A stretch of DNA of 64,000 nt from Nemania diffusa. Its lineage: Eukaryota > Ascomycota > Sordariomycetes > Xylariales > Xylariaceae. The translations under genes and the position numbers were made by a program. Shown here one piece after another: positions 50,620 through 62,879 of this stretch (its first letter is position 1; each line of letters starts with the position of its first letter). The stretch spans positions 2,108,001 to 2,172,000 of the forward strand of contig JBBPUQ010000004.1 of NCBI GenBank assembly GCA_038501195.1, written 5' to 3'. The notes below the pieces were generated by a model. The model ran no database searches. It had not been told where the DNA came from and worked only from the letters and a program-made list of their open reading frames with translations.

Positions 50620-50835
50620 AGTTTTTATAAATAAAGTTATTTTAGTTTTTATAAACAAAATTGTTTTAGCTTTTATAAACAAAGCTATTTTAACTTTTAA
50701 AATTAAATATAATTTAGCTTTTAAAATTAAATATAACTTAGCTTTTAAAATTAAATATAATTTAGTTTTTAAATTTAAATTTAACTTAGCTTTTAAATTT
50801 AAATTTAATTTAGCTTTTAAAATTAAAGTTTTTTT
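50620..50835. repeat. 24-bp tandem array, 9 copies, open as an octapeptide repeat on the minus strand
   Basis: Nine 24-bp units in perfect phase. The minus strand reads as eight-residue repeats of the form K-(I/L)-x-L-x-(I/L)-K-(A/T), for example KLYLILKA and KIALFIKA, with no stop in any unit. It may be the decayed trace of a repeat protein. Confidence 0.85.
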
Positions 50836-50904
50836 AACATTTTAAACTTTATTAACATTTTAAATTTTATTAACATTTACTTTATTAGCATTTTAAACTT
50901 TATT
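50833..50904. repeat. 18-bp tandem array, about 4 copies
   Basis: TTAACATTTTAAACTTTA-type units follow directly on the 24-bp array; the third unit is shortened. Confidence 0.7.
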
Positions 50905-51845
50905 AAAAAATTAATTAAAAAATTTAATTTATTGTTAAAAATATTTATTAAAAAGCAAGCAAATATATAAAAAAACTAAAAACAATAGCAAGTAATAATA
51001 AATAAACTTTTGCTTTTATTTTAAATTGTTTTAAATATAGCTATTATATTTTATTTAATTAATAAACAATAATATTATAACATAGTTAATAATAAAAATA
51101 AAAAATAAATAAAAGTTTTTATATTATTAAGTTGCTACAAATTATAACAAGTAAATTTTTAGCTTAAATAAAATAAGTTGTAAAATTAGTTTATATAACA
51201 ATATTAAATAACTGTAACTACAACTTAAGTAACTTTATTTGTTTAAAATAGCTATTAAATTTATATAACAACAATATTATAAATAGCAGCTTATTAAATT
51301 TTTTAAATTAATATAACTTTAGTAGCTAATTTTAAATATAATAAAATATTAATAATAATATTAGTTTAAAAAAAATATAATATTACTAAAGCATATATAA
51401 TTGTTTGTTTAAAAAAGTTGCTAAATTAATAACATTAAATAATTTTTTTTTTTAGTTTAAAAATTTTATAGTTTATATTTTTATTACTTATATTTTAGCA
51501 GTAAAATTATATATTATAATTTAATAATATAACTTTATATAATTTGCTAAAAAATATTATTAAAAAAACAAACTTAAAACTAATATTTATATTTAATAAG
51601 TTGTTTTATTATTAGTTTTATTTTATAAATTAAAGTTTTAATTAATTTATAAAATATTAATAAAATAATTATACAAAAAGATAACTTTTAAAAAGCTTGT
51701 AAATTATATTATTTAATTATTTTTTTAATATTATATTGCTATATACTATATTTTTTTTATACTTTTTAATATAAAACTATACTGTTTTTAAATTTTAATT
51801 TATATAGCTTTATATAATAGTAAAAAATGTTGTATAAAATAATAA

Positions 51846-52185
51846 TTGATTTTATATAGCAAAAAGTTTATTAAATATTAAATATAATAATAACTATATA
51901 GCAGTAAAAAGTTAGTTAAATATTGCATATAATAATAACTAATTTTATATAGCAGTAAAAAGTTTATTAAATGTTATATATAATAATAACTAATATTATA
52001 TAATAATAAAAAGTTAATTAAAAAGTTTATTAAATATTAAATATAATAATAATTAATATTATATAGCAGTAAAAAGTTAGTTAAATATTATATATAATAA
52101 TAACTAATTTTATATAGCAGCAAAAAATTTGTTAAATATTAAATATAATAATTAATATTATATAGCAATAAAACATTTATTAAAT
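51846..52185. repeat. 51-bp tandem array, about 7 copies
   Basis: The marker TATAGCAGTAAAAAGTT recurs at about 51859, 51901, 51952, 52003, 52066, 52117 and 52165. Spacing is 51 bases with one 12-base partial duplication and two shortened units. Confidence 0.85.
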
Positions 52186-52554
52186 GCTGCTATTTTAAGT
52201 TTTGTTTTTTTAACAGTTTATTTAAAATATTTGTTTAATATATTAAAAAAATTAATTATAAAAAAAACAAGTTTTAAAAAAAATGTTTAAAATAAAAAAA
52301 TAGCAATTAATAATAAATATAAAAGCAATATTTTTATAAATAATACTTAAAGCTAAAACTTTTTTTATATAAAATAAAACTTTTTTTTAAGCTTTTTTGT
52401 TTTAATAAAAACATATATACAAATTTTATTTATATTTTATTTATATCTTTTATTAAAGCAGTTAATACAAGCATTTAATAATAAATATATTAATTAAATT
52501 ATATAGCAGAAAAAATTAAAGCAAAATAAACAGACTTTATATTTTTTATTTAGC

Positions 52555-52745
52555 TTGTTAATATATATTTATGTTTTGTTTATTTTGCTTATACTGACTA
52601 TTTTGCTTATATTGCTTGTTTTGCTTATACTAACTGTTTTGTCTTTTATTTATTTTGTTTATTTTATTTATTTTGTTTGTTTTATTTATTCTGTTTGTTT
52701 TATTTGTTCTGTTTGTTTTGTTTAACTTGTTGTTTTTTTTCTATA
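52555..52745. repeat. T-rich degenerate repeat, copy 2 of a dispersed pair
   Basis: Modules of TTTTGCTTATACTAACTG and TTTTGTTTATTTTATTTG repeat with drift and end at TTTTTTTTCTATATT, like the tract at 42480-42615. Confidence 0.65.
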
Positions 52746-53160
52746 TTTTTTGTTTATTTTATATTTAATTTTATTTTATATAGTTTGTTTTATATTTACT
52801 TTCAATGCTAAAAAAACCTATAAACATTAACAAAGTAATTAAAACCTTAAATTATACATTAGTATGCTTTAAAGATAATATAACACTTTTAAGCTTGTTG
52901 TAACTTAATCGTTATATTAAAGCTTATAAAACAATAACAATAAACTATTGCTTTAAAAAATTACAACAATAGTTTAAATAATATTAACTTTATAAACTTT
53001 TAACTTTAATTTTTTTAAATTTAAAACCTAAGGTTTTTTTATTATATATAATTATATTAGCTTATTTTATGCTTTAATATATCAATTAAAAACTATTTAT
53101 TTTTTAACTTTATATATAGTAGTTATTAACACTACAGCTTTAAAACTTAACTATATATGC

Positions 53161-53332
53161 AGCAAAGCTATACTTGCTAATTGCTAATTTTTTAGCTACT
53201 ACTTAAGACCAAAAGTTACCTAATATACTATGTTTACTAATTGCTAATATTACTTAAAACCAACTTAATATATATATAGCAAAGCTATATTTGCTAATTG
53301 TTTATTATTTAGCTACTACTTAAAACTAAAAG
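53161..53332. repeat. Three diverged copies of an approximately 55-bp element
   Basis: The full form AGCAAAGCTATA(C/T)TTGCTAATTG followed by TTTAGCTACTACTTAA(A/G)AC occurs at 53161-53216 and 53278-53332; a shorter middle copy at 53227-53264 keeps TACTAATTGCTAATATTACT. Differences are mainly transitions and small deletions. Confidence 0.7.
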
Positions 53333-56300
53333 CTTTTAAAAATTGTAGCTAATAGTTTGTTTTTTTATTTTTATTTTTATTGCAATTTGCTGCTAATTTG
53401 CTTTTTAAACTTAATAACATATAAATATTTATATATAAAGCTAGTATAATTTATATTAATTATATAAATATTTTAACATTGTTTATTGCTAGTTTTTAAT
53501 TTTTTTTTAAAAAATATAGTATTAATTATAAAAACTTAATATTAAAAATAACAACTAAAAAATTTGTATATATTAAGATTTTTATTAAAATATATTAAAG
53601 CTTAATTATATATTTTAATAAACAGTTGATTAATTATTTTTGTATAAAATAAACTATATTGTAAGTTTATTATAAAGCATGCAAAACTGCTTTTCTGCTA
53701 CTTTTTTAAAAATATACCGCTTTTTTTACATTGTAAAGCTTGTATATATTTTTATTATATTTTTATTTTTTAACTTATTTCTTAATATTTATATAAAATT
53801 ACGCTAGCTTTTTTTATTAACCACAACTTTAACCACATTTAAATATATCTAATACTTAAAATTGTTTGTTTTAGTTATTTTGTTTATATTAAATTAAAAA
53901 TTAGGTTTTTTATTAATTTATTTAAAATTAGCAGTTATATAATGTTGTATTAATTTTTAAAATTATGCTATATTAACTTTTTTGCAGCTTTTTTTAAACT
54001 TTGCGTTTAGTTACTTTTTTTTGTTATTTTAACAATATTAAATATTAAAATTAATAAAATCGAAAAATTGCTTTTAATTTTTATAGCTAACTAAAAGTTT
54101 AACTAGTTTAAAAAACAAAATTACATAGTTTAATTAAAAATTAAGTTATAAATATTAATATTTAGTACTTAATATATAAAGCTTTAGCTTAACTTAGTTT
54201 TAAATATGCTTTAATAAAAAAACAGAAATAAAAAAATAAAGTTCTAGTAATTTAGTTATACTAACTATAGCAACTATTAAATAAGTACTAAACACTGCAT
54301 TAAAAGCTTTGCTTATGTATATTTTAATAAAAAAAAAAAAAGTTTTTTTTAAAAAACATTTAAAGCATATAAAATAAAAAGCAAAAAACGATTTATTTAA
54401 TAAATTAAAACGTTGAATTTTTTAAAACAAAAAACTAATTAATAACTTGTTATAATAAAAACAAAAACATATCTAGCTTATATAAACACTTGTTTTAAAC
54501 TTTTGCTTTTAATATATAAAAAAAATTAAGCTATTATAAAGCTTAAATAATATTTTTAAAAGACTTTTCTCTATTAACTTTATTGCTTGCAAAGTTTGCA
54601 GTTATTTTTTTTTTTTTTGTAAAAATAAGTACTAAAAAATATAGCTATACTGCTTTATAAAGCTAGCAAAAAACAAAAGTACAAAAAACTGCTTAATAAA
54701 AATAAAAAACATAAAAAATGCTGCTTTAATTTTAAGCTAAAAAATAAACCGGCAATAAAAGTAAATAATACTGTAATATTTCTATAATTATTATACATTA
54801 TTTAAAATTGTATTATTTTTTTGTTAATAAAAATTATAAAAGTTTTAAGCCGTTTAATAATTTTTAGTAAAACTAAATTTTTTGCTTTTTAAGTATATAA
54901 AATTTTGCTTTTAATATAAGCCCTAGTATTTATAAATATAAAACAAACTATAAGTTTAAAGTAAAAAAACGCTGCAAAAAGTTTTTGTACAACTTTTTAA
55001 ATAGTTTTTTTTAAAGCTATATTTTAAAATATTAGAAACTTTAACAAAAACATTAACAAAACATCGTTAAAATTAATTTTACTTTTAAGTACAATATTAA
55101 GTTAATAATAATTAATACTTTTTAATTTTTATTTTAAAAAACAAGCAATATTATTTTATATGCTTTTATTTTATATAAAAAACATATATATTTGTACAAG
55201 TTAAACTATTTATTTATAATACTAGTATTGTTTTTTTTTATTAATATTTTTAAAATTAAATAATAAACTAGTTTTAAAGTTTAAAATCAAATTTAGTTTA
55301 ATGTTATTAATAAGTGCTAAAAACTCAAAAAAGCTTATAATATTAAAGTTATTTTATAAAATATTACTATTTTAAAAAGTCTCAAAGTTTAGTATATATT
55401 TTAAAAAAAAAAACTTAAATAAATTAGCTTTAAATTAGTATATAAATTAAATAATATATATATTAAAGCTATAAAAATATTTTATGCTTTAAATATTATT
55501 AAAATCTTTGTAGTTTTAATAAAAAAATAATATATTTATACTTTTTAAGCTTTAACTATATTATAACTTTATAATATATAGTAGCTAATATATGTATTTT
55601 TAATTTTGTTATAATTAGTAAAAAAATTAATTAATAACTGTTTAATATTTACAGCTAATATGTTTATTTTTGTTTTAATAGTTATAGCATAAAATAAACT
55701 TGCTATTTTTTTATTTTTAAATATATTTTTAAAAGCAGTTTTGATTTTTTGTACTAAGTACAAGCGATTAAATAGCAAAAAATATATTTATTTTAAAAAA
55801 ATAAACTAATTAAAAAACTTAAATTAAAATTTAAAGTTTTAAAATGCTTTTGCTATTAATAATTCTAGTTTATAAATATATATAGTTACTAACTATTTTT
55901 TATTATATAAACTTAATATTATTAAACTTTTTATAAATTTTTAGTTTTAATATATTAATTTAAAAGTTATAACATAATATATACTAATATTTACGCTATA
56001 TATTAAATTAAAGTGTTTTTATATTAAAATTAAAAAGTTTAAACATTTTTCGATTTGTTTAAATATAATAGCTAAAATAATTTTATATATGTTTTTATTG
56101 TTAATATATAAAATAGTATAATTTGCTATTAATAGTTAAACTTATATAATTAAGTTGATTAGTTTTTAATAAAGCTAGCACTATTAAAAACAAAATAGCT
56201 AAAAATTATAATTTTTCAACTAGCTAAAAATTTATATGTAGTTTTTGCAAAAAAAATATTTATATAAAAAAAAAATATTATAATATAAATATAAAGCAAA

Positions 56301-59300
56301 TAAAACAAAATTAATTGCTTTTAATAGTATATTATTTATTTATATATTTAGCAAATATAATATTATATATAAAAGCTGCTAACTTTTTTTTATTAAGTTA
56401 AAAAAACAGAGCTTTTATATTAGCTAAAACATAACTAAAAAATAAATTTTTGTAAATTTTTTTACAAGTAGTTTTTTTAATTTGCTAGTAGTAAAGCTTA
56501 TTATATATTTTAGCAAATAAAAAAACTAAAACAAATTAGCAAAAAGTATAAGCAGTAATATTTTTAAGCTTTAAATATTTATAATATATTTTAAATAAAT
56601 ATTAATTTAAAAAAATACTTAATATTAAAACAAATATAATAAAGTTATAAAACTGCTTTAATAATATAACAAGTTTTATAAAGTTTATAAAATAAAAAGC
56701 TATATTATAAATAATAAATAAGTTTTTTTTTGCTGCTTAAAAATAGTTAAAAAAAAAACTTAGTATATTTTTAACTTTATAAAACATATAAGTAAAAAAA
56801 ATATTAAAATATTGTATAAAAAATAAAGTTTGGGTTTTTTAATGTTTTTAGCGAACTAATTATATATATAGCTTTAAAAACGAAAAAACTGCGCTAAAGC
56901 AATTAATATAGTATAATTATAAAAAAAATATATCAAAAAAATAAGTGTTTTATAATATAGTTAAAATTTTACTAATTAAACAATTAAAAATTTTTATAGC
57001 TATTTTAATTTTATTTTGTTTTTAATAATAGTTAGCAAATATAATTAATGTTTATAAGTAATAATTAAAATATAATAAAAGCGGTTTTTTATTAACTTAA
57101 ACAATTAAATACTAAATAATAATAATAAAATTTTTTAAGCTATATAAATAAAAGCAAAAAATATCAGTAAAAAAATATAGCAACTAAAAGTATATAATTA
57201 ATATAGTTTAAATAAATAATATATATATAAAAAAATAGTTTTTTTAAACTAAACTGTAATATTTAATTGTAAATCGTTTTTAAAGTACATTTGTTGCAAA
57301 AAAAAAAAAAATCTTGCATTTATTATAAAAATTAAAACATATATATTTAAACTGTTGTTATAGTTTAAAACATATAAATAAATATTAGTAGCAACTTATT
57401 ATTAAAATAAAACTTGCTATTAATTTATTTAATAAAAACAACAATATTAATTGTTTTAGCTAGTTTAATTTTGCAATAACAAAAGCTTTATATTTTAATT
57501 AAACTTAATAAAAGCATAAAACAATTATAACAAAAACAAATAATATAACAAATTAAAAAAAATCTTTTAGTTTGTTTTTATTTTAAAATTATTATTAATA
57601 TATATTAAATAGCTATAAAAAAATTATATATTTAATATTTAATAAAATATTAATATTTAAAGCTAAATTTAGCAGCTAGTTAAAAACAGCTGCTTATTAT
57701 TTAATATATTAAATATAATACTAAAGTATTTAAGTAGTAAATAATAAGCACTAATTAACATTTAATTAGTTGTTATAATTTATAATATCTATGTTATTTT
57801 TTTTAAAAAAACTAAAAATATATTAAGCTAGCTAATATATATTTATAACTTTTTTTAAAGCTATTTTTATTTATACTATTTGTTTAATAAATTTTGTTTT
57901 TTAATGTTAATTTATATAGTTTTTTTAGCAAATATTTTTTAATATTTACTGTTAAAAAATAACTTAATATAAATATTTTATATTGTTTAACAATAAAATA
58001 TTTAAGTAAATTATTTATAACTTTTAAGTAATTTTAGTATTATTTTATTTTATTAAATAATTAAACAAAAAAAAAAAAAATTTACAAAATAAAACAAAAT
58101 TATTAATTATATAGTTATATAGCTATATAAAATAATACTTAAAGATTTAATTATTTATTTTTATTTTTTTTACAGAGTTTTTAGTTTTAACGCTATTTTT
58201 AATTTTAGCAGCTTTTTTTTTTATTTTTAAAAAAAAAAACATTAGTAAAATACAATATATATTATATATATAATAGCTAAATAAATCAAATAATTTAATA
58301 TATTGTTTATTTAAATATTGTATTAATTATATTATGTTATACTTTTAAATATACTTTTTTTATATATTTATATAATAAAATAAACGCAAATATTTTATAG
58401 CAATAAAACAAAAATTCTATAAATAAAAAAAGCAGTACTTTAATAAAAAAGTACTTTTAATTTTGCTATATATTATTTTTACTAGTAGAAAATTCTGTTT
58501 TAAATAAAAACAATAATACTGCTTTTATACTTTTTTTTTAAAAAACTATTTATTATAAAAAAAGCAAAACTTAACATAAAACAAGTTTTTTTTTTTATAT
58601 TTATATATATATAATTGAAAACTAATTTGTTAATTTAATTATAAAAAATAAATTTAAATAAATATTTATAAATTAAATATTTTATTATAAATATAATTAC
58701 TTCTGTTAAATTTTTAATAGTTTATTTCTGTTTTATTAATATAAAAATTAATTAAAATAGCAAACATAGTTTATTTAATTAAACTTTAAATGTTAATATT
58801 TTTAAGTAAAAAATTTGCTAATTATTAACGTGTTAATAAAATTAACTACAATTATAAAAATAAATAATCGACTTTTTTAAAAGCATATAATTAAAATTTA
58901 ATTTTAGTTTATATAAAAAACTTAGCTTAATATTTGTTTAAAACTTTTTACTTATATTTTTTTAATTGTTTTTTAAGTTTAAAGCTTAAAAAAACAAACA
59001 AACAGTTAAATTTGTTTAATAATAAATTTTTTACTTTAATTTTTTTAAATCTATAGTTATATTTAATATTTAATAAAGTTAAAATTTAAGCTTAAATATT
59101 TTAATAATTTTTTATTTTTTTTAACTTTTGCTGTTTTTTAGCTAGTAAAAATTGCTACAGTAACAGTTTTTATTTAATTTTTAAACTATAAAAAAGTCTA
59201 TTAATATTAATTATTTAAACTTATAAGCTAAAATATATAGCTTAGCTATTAATTTTTAAATTTCTCTTTAAATAATATTGTTAATAAATTTTATTATTTT

Positions 59301-59739
59301 TATAGCTTGCTAGTTTTTATTTTTAAATATTTAAATATAAAAAATTTAAGTTTAAATTTATTAGCAACTTTATTTATAACTTTAAGTTTTTAAATAAAAT
59401 ATATTAACATTAGTAAAACTTTTTGCTTAAAAGTTATAAAAATTTAAAAAATTTAAAAAACTAGCTTTAATTAATATATATTATAACTTTTTGCTAAAAG
59501 CATTTTTTGTTAAAATTTTTTTATTAAAACTTATAAAAACTAATAAGTTAAAAATATACTAGTTTTAATAAATAACAAACTATATTTGTTTAAGTTTAAA
59601 TTGTAAATTTAAAAGCTTAAAAAAGTTTTTAGTTCTTTTATAATTTTAAAATACTTTGTTAAAAATAAAAATAGCTAATATAAATAGCAATAGATTTATA
59701 TATAATAGTTGCTATTTTATAACAAGTTATAGTATAATA

Positions 59740-59930
59740 GCTGGTGCAAACTATATAGTTACTTTAGCTACATACCGCAATTTTCTCGCTTTTTTTTCTT
59801 TTTTTGCAAAATCTACTTATTATTAAAACTTACTGCTTTAAACAGCCCATATACTACTTATTTTTATTACTCTGTACTAGCTAGATTTTCTATTTCTTTT
59901 TTTTTTTTTTATATTTAGATTTTTGTATAT
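59740..59930. other. Less-decayed island at a compositional step
   Basis: This stretch (for example CTGGTGCAAAC, CTACATACCGCAA and TACTCTGTACTAGCTAG) holds more C and G than its surroundings and lies just before sequence that is even more AT-rich to the window end. It may mark the insertion edge of the gypsy element to its right. Confidence 0.4.
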
Positions 59931-61665
59931 AATTAAATCATTTAATTAATAGTTTTATTTTTTACAAATACTAATGTATAACAATTTAAATATTATTTAT
60001 ATAAAATATAAAAATTGCTTTTAAATATATTTTTATTTTGAAAAAAAAAAAAACAAAAAGCTATAAACTTATAAAATAAAATATTAATATAACAATATTA
60101 TAATAAAAAATATAAATAGCAAACTTTAAATTTATAAAAAAGTTTATTTTAAACTAAATAACTTAAAAAAGTTATTTTTTAAATTTAATAAAACTTTTTA
60201 AAGCAAAGCTTGCTATAACTTATTAATTAATTTTAATTTTTAAAATATAAAAACTTAAATTTATATTATAAAAAATAATAAAAAAAAAAACTTATATAAA
60301 ACTTTTAATAAAGCAGTTAATAAATTTTATAAATAATATAAAAAATTTAATTTTATAAATAAACAATATATAAATTTTATAAATAAACTTAAAAAAAACT
60401 AATAAAAGTTAATTGTTAATTTTATTAATATATATATAAAAAGTAATAACTTTATATTTTTTTATTATAATATTACTAATAAAACTTAAATAATTATTTT
60501 TTATTTTAATAAATTAATAAATTATATTAGTTTTAAATAATTATTTAAAAAACTTAAAACTTTATAAATTAAATTTAAGTTTTATTTATTTATATTTTTT
60601 ATTATATATTAACAAATAAATAATTTTTATAAACTTTTATAAAAAAGTAAAAACTAATTTAATAATTTAATTAAATAATATAACTTTTTTATTAATAAAA
60701 AATAAACTTTAATAACTATTAACTAATTAAAAATAAAAATATTAGCTATAAACTTTAATTATTTTATATTTAATAATTAAGCTATATTAAATTATTTTTT
60801 TATTAAATTAACAAACTTAAAACTAAAAAAGTTTTAGTTTTAAAATTAAATTAATAAAACTAATTAGTAAATAATAAATTTATTAGTTAAAAATTGCAAA
60901 ATTAATATATTATTAAACCAAATTAAAAAAAAAACTTGCAAATTAGTTAAAATCTTAGTTTTTACTTTTTATAATAATTTTAATAAAAATAACATAAAAT
61001 TTAAAATGTAATATTATAATATAAAAAATTGTTTAATAATTAATAAAAACTAGTTTATTAATAATATTATTAAAATAGTAAATATTAAATTTTATTTAAA
61101 TAAAAAAATAGTTAAATATTTATAGTTTTATTTAAATAATATATATTTTAAAGTTTTAACTTTATTATATATATTATTTATATATTTATATAAACATTAT
61201 TATAATATTAATACTTTTAATAAATTTAAAGCAAAATTTAAAACTTTATATATAAAAAATAATTTTATTAAATATTTTTTTAATAAATTTATTAAATTTA
61301 AAAATAACTTTGTTTATTTTATAAATAAAACTAAACTAATAAAAAATTAATAAAAAAACAGCTTTAAAAACTGTTTTAATATTTATATAACTATTAATAT
61401 TATATTTAAATATTTAAAACTAAACAAAATATTCAAGTTTTATATTTAATATTATATATAAATTATATATATTTTTAATATAAAAAACAAAAAGTATAAT
61501 ATTTTATATAAAAATAAAAAAGCAGTAGTTATATTTTAAAATAAAACTTTAATTATAAATATAAATAAAAAACTTTGTAATAATAACTGTTTAAATAAAC
61601 AGTTTATATTTTAAATATAAATATAAAAAAAAAAAAAAATATATAAATTATTAATAAAAAAAAAA

Positions 61666-61707
61666 TGTTTTAATTATAAACAAATTAAATATTAATTTTA
61701 TAAATAT
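61666..61707 (+). pseudogene. Decayed gag CCHC zinc knuckle
   Basis: The frame reads C-F-N-Y-K-Q-I-K-Y-stop-F-Y-K-Y. This is exactly the C-X2-C-X4-H-X4-C spacing, with the second Cys, the His and the last Cys each appearing as Tyr (TGY or CAY changed to TAT). Such changes are the expected RIP transitions. It lies in a different frame from the reverse transcriptase, as is common for gag and pol. Confidence 0.6.
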
Positions 61708-62879
61708 TTTAAAAAAAAAAACAATATTAATAAAAAAGTTTATTTTAATGTTATTATAAATTAATATTTTTTTAATAACTTAAATAAACAAAAAACTAAA
61801 AAAAATAATTTATTTAAATAAAATATTATATAAATAAAAAATTAACTTTAAAAAAAATAACTCTTTTTTTAAAAGAAATGTTTTTAAAACTTATTAATAA
61901 ATTAAATATTATAAATAAATATTTAAAAAAAAAGTTTTTTTTATATATTTATATTATAAGCTGTAATAAATTATTATTAATTATTAAAAATGTTTTTAAA
62001 AATATAAAAGCAAATATATATATATATATAAATATTATTTTTATTAAACAAATTATAAAATATTTAAATTTGCTTTTAATTTAGTTTATATTTTAAAATA
62101 TAATAAAATATAATAAATAAAATAAATAAAAAATTAATTAAACTTTTAAAGTTATTATAAAAATAAAAAAATATATATTTTAAAAAATATTTTTATATAT
62201 TGTTAATATATAAAACAATTTTATTTTAAAAAAGTTATAGTTTTAAAAATATAATATTTTTTTTAATTGTTAAAAAAATCAGCTTTTATTTTTATTTATT
62301 TTATTTGTTAATTATAATATAAAATATATTATTAATATAAATTAAGCTAATATATAGTTATAATATTTTAGCTATAATTAAAATATAGTATAAAAAAATA
62401 TAAATTTAAAAAAAAACGAAAAAAAATGTAAGTTTTAAAAAAAAGCAGCTAAAACTAATAATATAAAATTTAAAACTTTTATATAAATATTAAAACAAAA
62501 AAATTTTAAAAAAAAAAGTTTAAAAAAAATAAACTATATTTTTAAAAAAAAACTACTTTTTATATAAAAAAAAACTTATTAAAAAAAAAAAAAACAATAA
62601 TATATATTAATTAAAAAAGCTAACTTTAATATATTAAAAAAATAAAAAATTAATATTTAAAGCTTATATTATATATAAAAAAATAAAATTAAATAATATA
62701 AAAAACAACTAAATATTAATATAATTAATATAAATATTATAACTTTTTAATTTTTAATAAAATAAAACAAATTAATTAAAAATATTTATATTATTAATAT
62801 TTATAAAATTAATAAAATTATTACTAATAAAAAAGTTAAAAATTTTTTTATAAAAAAAAATAATAAGTTATAATAAAAA

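Noticed and set aside
55569..55778. 69-codon minus-strand frame with fairly protein-like text
   Set aside because: Could be a decayed transposon fragment, but there is no motif, no extension in frame and no neighbour to support it.
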